NCBI GenBank assembly: GCA_905183005.1
Contig: CAJJDO010000086.1
Coordinates: 186,001-250,000, forward strand
Direction of reading: 5' to 3'
DNA: 64,000 bases
DNA from: Paramecium pentaurelia
Lineage: Eukaryota > Ciliophora > Oligohymenophorea > Peniculida > Parameciidae
The notes under the pieces were generated by a model. That model was not told the DNA's origin. It did no database searches and worked only from the letters and a program-made list of their open reading frames with translations. Positions 25,436 through 36,859 of this stretch are shown here, piece by piece. Both the position numbers and the translations under genes were made by a program. How positions within the stretch are numbered: position 1 is the stretch's first letter; each line of letters opens with the position of its first letter.

Positions 25436-26296
25436 TCATTGATTGTGATGACCTTCAAATGCTCTGATATTATGGGCAGTATTGATCACAAAGTTGGATG
25501 TGTCAATCACATAACCTTTGGTTGCTGCTTCAAATAATTCAGGATGATGAACTATTCCTTCCTATTCCCATTTATAATTCAAATACTTTCATGAAATAAA
25601 TCACTTCATCTTAAACTGTTGTACCCAATTCTTGGATATGATCAAGTTGGCATGCTAATTCATACTTTAATTGTCCTTCTTCTGTCAAAAAATCTGCATT
25701 ATCACGATCATCAAATTTTGTGAAATCAGCTGTTAATGGATGTGATTAATATGTTTCAAACCAATAAGTGTTTTTATCATTAGCTAGAGTATTTGTCTCC
25801 ATCTTTAATATTTTACCACCTCTTAGTAAAGAGAGTCTTTGTATTTTATATTACAATGATCTCCAATACCTATGAAAAAATGGAAAGATTCATTACCACA
25901 TTCTTGGAATCCACAAAAATGAAGGTGCATAAATGAAAAGGTTGTTCCAATACCATGCAATATCTAATGGGTTCTTAAACCAAAGGTAAATGGACAATGG
26001 AATGGCTGTCTCATAAAGTATATATGGATATTTAAGGAAGATAGTAAGATGCTTATGGGGATCACAAGAGTAACTAATGATTAGTGACTGAGTTACAGCA
26101 ACACTTCTCCTATTCTATCAAACTCAATTGTATATGTTGGTTTGTAAATTCGATCAGTTTTGACAAGATATGAGGATTCATCATTCATGACCTAAGCTTT
26201 ATGTGCCACAGTGGCATTATGGAAATCTTTGATGTGGTTGAGTTGATAGAGATTCTTCAAGCCCAACCTCAAAGTGTTTATTTATCTGGTGAGCAT
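25436..26296 (-). CDS. Small membrane protein, possibly mitochondrial
   Basis: Three introns (23, 27 and 25 nt) leave 786 coding nt, or 261 residues. The N-terminus MLTRQINTLRLGLKNLYQLN is amphipathic, basic and free of acidic residues, as in mitochondrial targeting peptides. Two hydrophobic segments follow (YPYILYETAIPLSIYLWF, then WYWNNLFIYAPSFLWIP), and then a hydrophilic tail ending NTAHNIRAFEGHHNQ. This TM-TM-tail layout recalls TMEM70/186/223-type inner-membrane assembly factors, but no residue-level match was established. Gene structure is well supported because each intron restores the frame. Confidence 0.75.
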
Positions 26297-26588
26297 TAAT
26301 TAAAGATATTATTAATTATATTTAAGTTTAGCAACAAGACAATGGAATATGAGGAATAAATGCTTGGAGAAATTTAAGATGAGCTTTCATCAAATGTTAA
26401 GTATTAGCATATAGACCAATATAAATATTTCCTCTAAAATAAGAGGTGAAAAAGGTAGTGTTCATGAGATTAGAATGTTAAATTAGATACAGATGCCTTT
26501 ATTATAGTATATATTAGCTTAAATGATTTCTAATTGAAACTCTATTTGTTAATTTTCATAAAAATTTTAACATTTGAATATTTTCTTT
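26297..26588. other. Spacer with nothing recognised
   Basis: Upstream of the minus-strand membrane-protein gene (ATG 26296) and of the small plus-strand frame at 26589. No open frame, repeat or RNA gene is visible. Confidence 0.4.
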
Positions 26589-26774
26589 ATGAGTAAGTTA
26601 TGTTTGTACCTGATTAATAAAGAAACTTGGATTTCTAGAACTGGTTTGATGGATGTTTTTAGGTAGAAACAGAGTTATTCATCAGTATTGAATAGTATGA
26701 TAAATCAAAGTATTAATTTCAATGATCTTGCAAACAGTAATTATAAGGATCCCTGGGTTTATGAAAGGATATGA
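26589..26774 (+). CDS. Possible very small protein (54 residues)
   Basis: ATG, a 21-nt GT...AG intron after four codons, then an open frame to TGA; spliced length is 165 nt. It encodes WISRTGLMDVFRQKQSYSS and ends NYKDPWVYERI. Base composition (G-richer, few homopolymers) looks more coding than the flanks. There is no homologue I recognise and the frame is short, so chance is possible. It lies 93 bp upstream of the trichocyst gene on the same strand. Confidence 0.4.
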
Positions 26775-26867
26775 AAAAAATAAGCAAGAAAATTTAGAGA
26801 TGAGAAATATAAAATAATGTGAAATTAAATCGTTTTTGAGATGTGTCGTTTTTTATTTAATAAATAA

Positions 26868-27968
26868 ATGAAAGGAATCATCGCTATCATTCTTGCATTG
26901 GCTGTGGTCTCAAATGCCACCAGCACAAAAGATTAAATCTTAGCTTTACTTTAAACAGGAACAAAAGCTAGTGATGCTATTGATACAGTCTTTGGATTGC
27001 TTAACGATTTAAAGTAATCAAACATCGATGCTCAATTTGCAGCTGACCAAAAAAATGAGACTGACGAATGGATTGGTGCTTAAACCATTGAATAATTCAC
27101 AAAAATTAAGACTCTTAACCAAAAATTGTTCCAATAGGCTGTTGAAAACAGAGCTGAATATGAAAATGTTCTTTAATAAACTAAAAATTATTTGGCATGG
27201 AATGAAGCAAGAAGAGATTCAATTGCTGCTAAAATTGATACACTCTAAGACAACCAATGCTTCTCCAACCAATTATTTGTTAAGTCCATCAAACATAACT
27301 AAGAAGCTTTGGAAGTGATTAGACTCCTCAAATAAGATGTTGCTGGATACATCATTAATGGAGATTCCTTTGAATTCACTTAAGTTTAAGCTCAATCAGT
27401 TGCTGAGAAATTAAAATAATATAGCAACCTCTTCCAAGAACATTAAATCAAGTCCTTCTTAGCACTTGCTTAAGATGAATAAGTATTTATTTATATGATA
27501 TATCAATTAGGTTTCTGAATCTTCTGGACATGGATAAACATTAGCTGAAAGAGTTTTGGGTGTTCTTGAAGGCTTAGAAAGTGAATTAGCTGCTTCATTA
27601 GAAAATTTGAAATAAAATGAAATCAATGCATCATGGGAATTGGCTGGTTGGGTTTCCTTATCAGAAGCTGAAATTGCCTCATTAGAAGTTGAATACGAAA
27701 GAAAATAAGTGTTTGCTGATAGAACTGCCACTGTATGATTTTCAATCCTAATTTTTAATAGTAAATCCAAGCTGCTTTAGCTCAATAAGCTAAATCAAAG
27801 ATCATCTTATAAGAATCATAAGATGCTTTAGATTAAGCACAATCTGATTTAGAAGCAAAGAGAGCTGATTATGCTGAAGCAAAAGCCAAGAGGCTAGAAG
27901 AGAATGCCATCTTGGATGAAGTAATCATAATGTTCAAGAAATAAGTTGCCTCATGGTCTGGAAGATGA
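26868..27968 (+). CDS. Trichocyst matrix protein
   Basis: Two introns (28 and 29 nt) leave 1044 coding nt, or 347 residues. The N-terminal MKGIIAIILALAVVSNATS is a classical signal peptide. The rest is acidic, Ala/Glu/Gln-rich helix (for example ALAQQAKSKIILQESQDALD) with few cysteines, as in the trichocyst matrix proteins that crystallise in the dense-core secretory organelle of Paramecium. The family is made as a precursor and cleaved; the cleavage site was not located. Codon choice is richer in C and G (ACC, CTC, ATC) than in neighbours, as expected for a strongly expressed gene. Confidence 0.85.
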
Positions 27969-28007
27969 TATTCTTTTTAAATACAAAATTAGTCAATCAT
28001 AACAATA

Positions 28008-29561
28008 TCACTAATATTATAGTTCTTAATTCTTTTATGTTTTAGTAAGAGTAGGCTTTTATAATTACTTACTCTATTAATTAAATATTTTTTGATAGAC
28101 TTACACATCATCTTCATCATCGTCTTCCATATAATCATCTCCTTCATACATAATTGTTTGAGAGTTTGTAAACCTATTCTTAAACTCTATATCTTACATA
28201 TGATTTTTAGGATTATATGTGATAACCTAATCAGCTTCCTCATAATCTTAATACCTTTTTAAATGAGAGGTTTTCTGTATTAATTTTTCCCAACCCTAAT
28301 TAAGAGAGCTCAGTAATTAATCTTTTGATGACAACTTATCTGCTTAATTCTCTTTTACAACAGATTCAGGAATACTTTCCTTAGTATCAATATCTATAGC
28401 TAATTTCTTTGGTTGTTATTGATTTTATAGAGATTATTACTATAATTCTTTTTTTTGTATTGAACTATTAGATGATGATCCAGAAAGTATATCTAATTAC
28501 TTTTATTTAACTTCTTAAACATTAATTTGTTATTATTTGTTAGAACCAATAGGTTTTTACAATTCTTCCATAATTCTCTATTTATCTTCTTTACTCATAA
28601 GTTGATTTGATTGTTTCTTCATCATCATTTCTTTCTCTTCTGCATACAAATCTTACAAAGGTTGATGCATAGGTTATTAATTTTAATATTGTGAGTTTAT
28701 TTGAGCCATATTCCAATCAACATATTATTATTCAATTTATGATTTTCTATTTTGTAACATTTTCTCATATTCTAGAATTGCTTATTTATCTAAGTCTTTT
28801 CTTGATATGCAAAAATTATCAAAGAATTGTAATTCTACTTCATTTTATTATTATTCCAATTGTTTAATTTATTCATCACTAAAATTTACTGATAGTAATC
28901 TTCTCAAAAATAAATTTTATGTTTCTAATTCAATTTATTATGCTTATATTTCTTACCATTATTATTCTTCCTATATTGTATGTTCTTCAATAACTTTGAT
29001 CATTTGATTATATTTTTCTCTTATTTATTGAATGCATTCATTTTTCTTTGCAATTTCAGCATCTTTAATTCTTAATTTCAATTATAAATGTTCAATACTA
29101 TTTAAGTGATCTTGACATGTTTATTGTTTTAGTTTTTTAATCATTTTAGCCATCTTCTTAATGAGGTACATACATTCTTTGTTATTTTCATATAGAATCT
29201 TGTTATCTTAACAAAATTGATCTATTTTTTCTTTTTATTATTCAATCATCATTATATCAGATGGTCTTATAGGAAGTGTGGCAATTTCTTTTGACTTTCT
29301 TTATTCCTATTTCTTTGTTATATAGACAGCTCTTCTTTATTTTGGTACTTATCTGGTAGTTGTTGAATCATCATACTTTAGAGATTCCTCAGTTATTTAT
29401 GCTTTTGAATTTTATTTATCGATTTCTTGTTGTCTATCTATTTTCTAAGATGGAATAGCTCCTTATTCACATTGTCTAACTTATTGCAATTAGATAAAAA
29501 ATTGTTTGATGAGTTCATACTTTTAAATAAAGGCAGGTTGTTGTGGGTATTCGAATAACAT
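28008..29561 (-). CDS. Coiled-coil protein of unknown function
   Basis: About 500 residues, starting MLFEYPQQPAFIQKYELIKQ. A basic linker (RQVPKQRRAVYITKKQEQRK) leads into a long coiled coil (MMIEQQKEKIDQFCQDNKIL onward) containing a Met/Gln-rich part. The C-terminal region has GWEKLIQKTSHLKRYQDYEE and a very acidic end (MYEGDDYMEDDDEDD). The 3' end is uncertain: the frame passes a TAA (Gln) and stops at a TGA at either 28008 or 27997, depending on whether a 37-nt intron is used. No family is recognised; a ciliary or centrosomal structural protein would fit the composition. Confidence 0.65.
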
Positions 29562-29607
29562 AATTCAATTTAAAATTTAATTTATTAGTAGATAAAATAT
29601 CAAAAAA

Positions 29608-30120
29608 TCAATGTTGTTTTAATTATAAAGATAATAATTACATTCCTTATGAATCTGTGTATATTTTTTATGTTTTTGAATCAGCATCAATGTATGTACA
29701 AATCTCATTCTAACAAAAGTGACACTTTGGTTTTTAAAACTCTAAGGCACATATATGGCATATCTAATTAACACAACAACATGATGATAGAATGTCTAAT
29801 ATTGTTAATAAATTAGATATACAATTAAAATATTTAAAACATATTGGACATGAAAATTGTGTATTTTATGTTAATGTCTCACTAAATATCAAATCATTAA
29901 GAGGATGTGATGTCTTAATCTTTTTTACCTTGTCTTAATAATAACCATCCAATAATTATAGAGAATACAATGAAGGATCCTTCTTATTCAATTTCAAATA
30001 TTCACAAAATGTAGTTGTTATAATATATGTGTTTGGTGCTGTTTTTGGTTCTTAGATGTCAGACTGTGTTCCACAACAAAAGTACTTTTAAAAAAAAGAA
30101 ACCTTTCTGTTCTTAGCCAT
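29608..30120 (-). CDS. RING-like zinc-finger protein
   Basis: Intron-less, 170 residues. The second half carries a Cys/His pattern: CPICFKYFNC, then CCCVNQICHICALEF, then CHFCQNEIC. This resembles a RING (C3HC4-like) finger with a wide first gap, so E3 ubiquitin ligase activity is plausible. Near the N-terminus YFCCGTQSD could be an additional metal or acylation site. The start codon is 22 bp from the divergent folate-enzyme gene at 30143. A degenerate non-catalytic zinc ribbon cannot be excluded. Confidence 0.7.
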
Positions 30121-30142
30121 TTTAGTAGTAAAATAATTAAAA

Positions 30143-31034
30143 ATGATTTTTAATGGCAATCAATTAGCCAATTCAATATTATAAACTCTTCGTGTTACTT
30201 CAAAAATAAAGCCAAAATTAGGAATTTGTTTAGTAGGAGATTCACCTGCATCAAAATCATATGTTAATAGGAAATTAAAAGCTTGTTAGGAAATTAATGT
30301 TGATGCAGAATTATTTAATTTTTCAGAGAATGTTGAATAAGATTAATTGATTAAACATATCTAATCAATGAATCATGATGGTATATTAGTGTAAGTATTT
30401 TAATAAATAAAAATATTAATAGTTACCATTACCATTACATCTGAATAAGTTGGATATCATTCATTCAATTCCATATGAAAAAGATGTGGATTGTTTACAT
30501 ATGCATAATTTATAAAGAATTTTAGTTTATGGAGAATTATGTGAGATGTTACCATGTACTCCTGCAGCAGTATTATAAATTTTGGATTATTATGATGTGA
30601 ATGTAATTGGCAAGAAAGTTACAGTTATAGGTAGAAGTTTCTTAGTTGGATTACCATTATCAGTGTTATTATAAAAAAGAAATGCTACAGTAACTGTTTG
30701 TCATAGAGAAACATTAAATTTAGATTAACATATTATGAATGCAGATATTGTTATAAGTGCTGCTGGACATCCGAAATTAGTTAGAAATGTTAAATAAGGA
30801 GCTATAGTGATTGATGTTGGAATCTCATAAGGTGAATAGAAAGGTAGAATTGTTGGAGATGTTGATTTTGATGTTGTCAAAAATTAGGCATCACTTATTA
30901 CTCCTGTTCCTGGAGGAGTTGGACCAATGACAGTATGTATGTTAATGAGAAATCTGTGTAATATTTGGAAGAAGAAATAAGGATAGCCTGTTTATATCAA
31001 TCCGAAATTGAGTGATGCTTATTTGAATGATTGA
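30143..31034 (+). CDS. Methylenetetrahydrofolate dehydrogenase / cyclohydrolase (FolD-type)
   Basis: Interconverts 5,10-methylene-THF and 10-formyl-THF through the dehydrogenase and cyclohydrolase steps of one-carbon metabolism. One 28-nt intron (about 30,397-30,424) leaves 864 nt, or 287 residues, the normal monofunctional FolD length. Seen motifs: SKSYVNRKLKAC with the catalytic Lys of YVxxK; DGILVQLPLPLH, split exactly by the intron; YEKDVDCLH; PCTPAAVLQIL; GKKVTVIGRSFLVG for the dinucleotide; ADIVISAAGHP; and TPVPGGVGPMTVCMLMRN at the end. All main catalytic positions are present. It may be cytosolic or mitochondrial; no clear targeting peptide is seen. Confidence 0.93.
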
Positions 31035-31045
31035 TTAAAATTAAT

Positions 31046-31354
31046 ATGAGTAAAAATGATAAAAATCAAAAGTTGACTGCTTATGAAAGTTATAAGAAAA
31101 TAGAATCTGAAATCAAATTTCAAACTAATCTCTTAGAGAAATCAAATCCAACTATCAGGTGTCCAATACATTAATATAATTACTCCAAAACTTGTAGGTA
31201 GTACCAAAATTTGAATCATTAGATAATGTAAGAAAATTGTTGTAGAAGAAGTACCAACATATTAAGAAAAATCAATTAATATGGATAAGTATCATTATGA
31301 TGTTGGAGATAGAGGAGATAATATAATACCAATGTATTTGTGAAAATTTAATGA
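31046..31354 (+). CDS. Small helical protein of unknown function
   Basis: Two introns (39 and 24 nt) leave 246 coding nt, or 81 residues. The sequence is polar and helical: LTAYESYKKIESEIKFQTNL, then QYQNLNHQIMQENCCRRSTN and a basic end. It starts 11 bp after the FolD stop and ends 28 bp before the PRP38 start. The frame closes exactly and the gene fits the gap, but no family is recognised. Confidence 0.55.
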
Positions 31355-31382
31355 AAGTCGAGGAGAAAATGCTATCAGCAAT

Positions 31383-32785
31383 ATGAATTCATTAGTTAGA
31401 TAAAATATACTAACATGTCAATATTATAAAGAATTACTATAGATTAGAGATATTAATGATATTGTTACAGAGACTGATAAGATTGTTACTTCTGTTGGTA
31501 CTTGGGCAGGTCCAGGAGTACCATCATCATTCTTTTGTATATTACATAAATTGATGAGTATGAATTTGAATGGTATACTTGATTAAATAAATATATTAGT
31601 AAAATAATTACAAATTTTATGTGATTGGAAATTGAATCCATATGTTAGATGTTTAGGATTATTATATTTAAGATATTCATTAGATCCAAATTTTTTATGG
31701 GGATGGATGAAGAGATATATTTTAGATGAATAAGGTATTTAAAATGTATTTAATATTAGAATTTAAACCTTCTAAAGATGAAACAATTACTATTGGAGAT
31801 TATTGTGAAAGATTACTCACTGACTTAAATTATTATAATACTAGATTACCTCGTATTCCATAATAGATTGATACTATCATATAAGCTAAAATATTACTGG
31901 CTTAAGAAAAGAGATAAAGAAGAAATATTAATTAAAGAATTATGCCACTTTTATAACCAGGTGTCTAAGTTAGAGCAATTTCATAAAAAGATGATGAATG
32001 GCATGTTGGTAAAATAGAAAATATTGATGGAACATTTCTTATTATTTAATTTGAAGAAGAAAAAGAAAAAATAAGTTTAGGTGAAATTGAATTTATACCT
32101 AAGAATGATGAATAAAGATTATATATAGCATAAATGATTACTGAAGGAATGTAAGAAGGTTAAATTTAATTACCATAAGAAGTGATATCATAAAAATCAC
32201 CATCTAAATCTAAATCTAAATCTAAAAAGAAAAAAAGATCAAGTTCTAGTAGTAGTGAAACTAGTAGTAGTAGAAGTAAAAGTAGACATAAGAATCACAA
32301 GAAAAAGAAAAATAAACATAAATCATAAAAAGAACATAAAAAAAAGAAGGATAAAAAGAAAGAAAAGGAAAGAGAAAAATATAAAAAAGATAAAGAAAAA
32401 GAAAGATAAAGATAAAAATCTAATAGTCCAGAATTAGGTTAATATGAAACAAATAAAGAAAGATAAGAAAGATTAGAAAGAGAAATTAGAAGAAAATAAT
32501 AGGATAAAGCAGTTGCTCATACTAAACAAGATGTTGCCAAAATACCTGCTTCTTATAAAACTTCTTTAGCTGCAGCTTTGCCAACTTCAACCAAACCAGT
32601 TAGACAAAATAGTCCATCTCCTATTAAAAAAAAAGAATAATTTATTGATTTAGGAAACTCAGAAACCAACAATTCTAAATTTGATAAAGAATCAAAAACA
32701 GATGTAATTTATTATATTATATTTATAGTAAAATAATCCCTTTTTAAAAGAATTAATTAAAAAATATGGTGATGATGATATTTGA
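31383..32785 (+). CDS. PRPF38: PRP38-like pre-mRNA splicing factor with RS tail
   Basis: PRP38 joins the U4/U6.U5 tri-snRNP complex and is needed to activate the spliceosome. Two 25-nt introns leave 1353 nt, or 450 residues. Residues ~1-180 are the PRP38 domain: LVRQNILTCQYYKELLQI, GTWAGPGVPSSFFCILHKLM, NPYVRCLGLLYLRYSLDP, ETITIGDYCERLLTDLNYYN, TRLPRIP. A Tudor/SH3-like segment follows (QPGVQVRAISQKDDEWHVGK, then LIIQFEEEKEKISLGEIEF). Then come an RS/Lys-rich stretch (SSSSSETSSSRSKSR, KKKKNKHKS) and a short conserved-looking end. RS-tailed PRP38 proteins are known; the Tudor-like insert is not a feature I know from this family. It is probably nuclear. Confidence 0.9.
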
Positions 32786-33264
32786 CTATTATTTATCAAT
32801 TCATTTAATGTATTTATTATCAAGGTTTTCTTAAAATTAACTGGAATCATTCTAATATTCAATTTCAATCAATTTTCTAGAATAAAATAACTATAATATT
32901 CTTGAAAATATAATATTGTTTTAAAATAATACAACAATTTAATGGTTGATCTTTTGATTAAAACAATGGAAAAAATTTCAATACACAATCGATGAGGAGT
33001 ATAAAAACTGTTAAGTGAAATAATGTAATTTACTTGAAGAATTTTAATGATAAAGTCTTGTTTATGAAATCATAAAATTAAAAATCTTATGAAAAACTTA
33101 GAAGTGACTTTTTAATTATGATAATACAAGAATACTTGAACTATATAATAGATAAGAATGGTATACAAATTTTATTAAATTATGTGACTGAATAAAAGTA
33201 AACTATGATATAATGATTTAGATATTGTATCTAAATATTTGAATACTGTTGGATAAACATAAAA

Positions 33265-33653
33265 ATGGCAAGACAAAAAGAATTATAAAATAATAATAAA
33301 CATAAGAAAAGAAGTACTAAAATCAATGAATTGCCTAAAAATCTTATTTCTAATAGTATTGTCAAAAGAATATTAAGAGAGATAAAGTTTCTAATGAAAA
33401 TTAATTTATTTATTGTTTTTCTATTAAATCTTCTAAATAATTAAATCTCTTTGTGATAATCCAATACAGGAACAAGATTAGATTGAAGGAGAAATAATTT
33501 TAGGCAAATAAATTCTGTGACTTTTATATTAATTTTATTTATTATATATATAAAATCAAAGCATTATCTCAAATAATGATTTTTAAAAAGGAATAAGATA
33601 TATTCAAATTCATACTCTATTTGTTTTGGATTAAAGATCACTACAATGAGTGA
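33265..33653 (+). pseudogene. Possible decayed gene, basic N-terminus
   Basis: ATG at 33265 opens a frame reading MARQKELQNNNKHKKRSTK, then INELPKNLISNSIVKRIL. A single frame change near 33,380 then gives a further open stretch with NKIRLKEKQFQANKFCDFY up to a TGA near 33,653. The LPKNLISNSIVKRIL helix is faintly like histone-fold subunits. Neither frame alone makes a credible protein, and no intron joins them. A relic is more likely than a working gene; chance is also possible. Confidence 0.3.
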
Positions 33654-34274
33654 GATAAATTTTGAACTAATTGATTAAAGGATATTTAAGATTTATTTCT
33701 ATCAAGGTAATAAGTTTAAATTTTCATCAAATTAGTTTTGGCCAATAAATCAAAGGATACAATCCAATATTAACATTTACTGTATCATAATTTCATGTAA
33801 CCTTAAAAATGCTTATTCATTTTGGGCACAACAAGTATATAAATTTTTAAGAATAAGTCAATTAAAATGTAGTTTATATTAAAATTAATTGATAGCTTTT
33901 TTGTAAGGAATAAATGAAGAAATGATAAATTTAATTTCTATTTATTAGTTTGAATCAAGTGATGAAGATGAAGATTTAAGGTCTATAATGTGAATTAAAT
34001 ATTGAAATAAAATAAATGTTAAAAAGAATTAAGTTATGATTAAATAAAATGATATTGTTTTCATTACAAATATAATAATTGATATTTTTTTTCTACTTGT
34101 TTTTATTTAAATCTTTATATTAAGATTTAAATTGTCAGTAATCAAAGATAAAGTCAAAAAAATATGCTTCTCGGATATTTTTTTATGGTTAGGATTCAAA
34201 TATTTAAATGTATTTAATTTCATTTAATTTTTCTTGACTTTTTTACATTTTTAGAGCATAAAAACCTGATCTTA

Positions 34275-34695
34275 ATGAAGAAAAAGGTTTATAAATTATT
34301 AATAAGCTTTTGCTGCTACTTGATTTTTAATATTAATTAGCAATATAAAGTAAATTATCCTTTTAATTATTATGATGATAGAGTTTTAAAATTCTAATTG
34401 CAATTACTAAACAAAGAACTTAGCTTTAATAATGATTGTTCTTGTCTTCTTAATGATATTTTAGCAAATATACAGAGTTAGACACAAAAATGATTGAAAT
34501 TTAGTTTACTATAATTTGATATGATTGATATTGAGCAATTTCAATAGATCAAAAGAACTTAGAATTGTTTATCAAGGTTATAAACAAGCAATGAGTCTAA
34601 TAAATTAGCGGAATCTAACAATTTATATGGTCTTGAATTATAAACAGTACATAATTTCTAATTTCTAGAATGTTAGATTATGAAATACATTATCC
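34275..34695 (+). pseudogene. Possible decayed secreted-protein gene
   Basis: ATG at 34275 begins MKKKVYKLLISFCCYLIFNI, which looks like a signal peptide, followed by YPFNYYDDRVLKFQLQLLNK and NDCSCLLNDILANIQ. The continuation (MIDIEQFQQIKRTQNCLSRL and more) lies in a different frame. The only nearby GT...AG candidate (28 nt) gives the wrong phase. Either one indel has broken the gene or the intron has been misjudged. Confidence 0.35.
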
Positions 34696-35645
34696 ATCTA
34701 ACTTGAAGCATAGTAAATACAATTAATTTTTTGATTGGCTTGTCTCTAGTCTCGTTGAAATATTGAATAATTTTAAATACTAAACTTGATTAATGAATTT
34801 GATAGCTCTAGATTAAGGGAAGTGATTAAAAATAACACATTTGAATGAGAGAATTGATCAGGAAGAAGGTGAAGTTGAATTAATTACTCAATAAATGCTA
34901 GTGGGGATTCAAATGAGGATTATTCTTTTTTTGTGATAAATTTATCATTAATAAAAACAACGAAATAGCTCAATATTTATATATTAAGAGAAGTCTATCA
35001 TATTAGATAGGAGGAACTTAATAATCTACATAATGTTCTGATATTAGAGTGATCATATAAATGATAGGAGAGAAAAAATAATTAAAAATTTATCTTATTT
35101 TTCAGATAACATTACTGCTTGGAATGCTTCAAAATTTGATTATTATTAATTACTAATATTTATATCTACTCTTAAATGATATATTTGAAGATTTTAAAGG
35201 TAAATATATTTATAATGTCATAAAATTTAAAAATAATTATAGAATCAAAAATAATAATTAATTACAAATTTAATTATTAGATTCTAAAATATTCATGAAA
35301 TACACTTTTTAACTTATACATATATATGACTATATTGAGGTTTTTCCATTTTTTCTGTTAAATGAGATGATAGAGGTCTTTTATAGAAAAAAAGTAGATA
35401 TTAAAAAATAGATAACCGAGGAATTATAAAGCTTATGTATCTTGTAATTAAAAATATAAATAAAGTCAATGCAATAATCTTGCTTATAGATGAACTAATC
35501 CAAGAAATCAAAATTTAATTCAAAGTTTATAAGTATTCAAGAAAGTTCTATAGGATTGAAGATAGTGGTAAAATTGTTTAATTAAATATAGGATCCTGTT
35601 AGCAAAATGATTTAAGTTTTTCTATTTTGGAACAATTCCATTTTA

Positions 35646-36859
35646 ATGGATTGGAATCAATTTTTCGAGGAATTAAATGCTGGAAATCTTAGCAATCTAT
35701 GTTTTATTATTGAATATGAGGAATCTAAATTGTTTATATATGGGACAGCTGAAGATTTATTATGTATATATAGATTCTGTGCTGGAAAGTATATTTTTAA
35801 AAAAGGAACAGCTAGTAAAACACTTGAAATAATAAAGGAGAAACATGATTATCAAGTAAGTCAAGAATTTATATTTACTAGTTGAAATCAATATTTGACT
35901 AGTCCAGACAAAAGTAGTACTATGAACATGTCATATTTGCTGAGATGAATGACAACTTAGATATTTCTTTCTATTCTTAGGTTACATATGATAGAGAGAG
36001 ATTTATTCCTTAAGAAATTTAGATTATATAGGACTTACATATTACATATATACCTTAATTCATATAAGTAGATGCTCTTTACCACGATGGAGTTTAATAT
36101 TCTTACATCTATTCAAATAAAGATTTAATAAAATTATCTTTATATTATAATAACACTCAATTAGATAACCATTGTTTTATGTCTCACACAGCTCACTAAT
36201 TAGTATTATGTAAATTATTACACTATTAAATCGATAGTATTGATAGCTTTAGATGAGAAGGGAATTATACATCCAGGACTTGATTTAAAAAATCTTTATA
36301 TTAATCCAAATTCATAAGATATTGTTCTGGCTTCCTATTATTAAGCTTATTATTAGTAAAACAATGATGAAAGAAGAATGTAAATATATTAACATATTAA
36401 TTTAGATGTGTAAACATTGGTTATTCTCCTCCTGAATACTTTTAGATTAATTAAAAACTAACAACCAAAGCAAATATTTATCAAGTTGGAATATCATTAT
36501 TTCAATTGTACACTATTCAGTATTACATTAGATTACTTGGACACAATCCTTTTGGTAAATCCTAAAAAGAAATGGCACTCAATCATACTAAGAATAATCT
36601 TGATTTATCTAGACTTAATGCTTTTGATTGTATTTTACATGATTTCATCCGAAAATTACTAGATTAGGATCCTGATAAAAGACCATCACCTTAAGAATTA
36701 CTTAAGCATAAGTTATTTTCAATATCTCACAAAGAATATATGTCTAAATAGACTATAACAAAGCAATACCATTAAGATATTGAAGAATTCGCCATTTTTA
36801 ATAAGACCTCAAATATCTAAACTGTAAAATCAATCATAAATTTCAAAAAGAGATTATGA
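35646..36859 (+). CDS. Pseudokinase (protein-kinase fold without catalytic motifs)
   Basis: Four introns (26, 28, 26 and 24 nt) leave 1110 coding nt, or 369 residues. The C-terminal lobe is clear: LLLIALDEKGIIHPGLDLKN, YSPPEYFQ (APE position), VGISLFQLLLGHNPFGKSQ, and LLDQDPDKRPSPQELLKHKL with the conserved Arg of subdomain XI. HRDLKPEN is replaced by HPGLDLKN (catalytic Asp to Gly), and the DFG position reads ASYYQ. No typical VAIK lysine or glycine loop is found in the N-lobe, which starts MDWNQFFEELNAGN. The frame is intact and introns are normal, so it appears to be a maintained, non-catalytic protein, presumably a scaffold or allosteric partner. Confidence 0.75.

Larger units (their letters stand above)
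32786..35645. other. 2.9-kb gene-poor stretch with probable gene relics
   Basis: No intact gene fits. Several plus-strand pieces have coding character but are interrupted by TGAs or need frame changes that introns do not supply. The two best are listed separately (33265 and 34275). A third near 34,840-34,940 reads LNERIDQEEGEVELITQQ. The remainder is plain A+T-rich sequence. I see no RNA gene or repeat. Confidence 0.5.

Noticed and set aside
27028..27770. Other-frame ORFs on both strands inside the trichocyst gene
   Set aside because: The frame with signal peptide, trichocyst-type composition and two correct introns explains this stretch.
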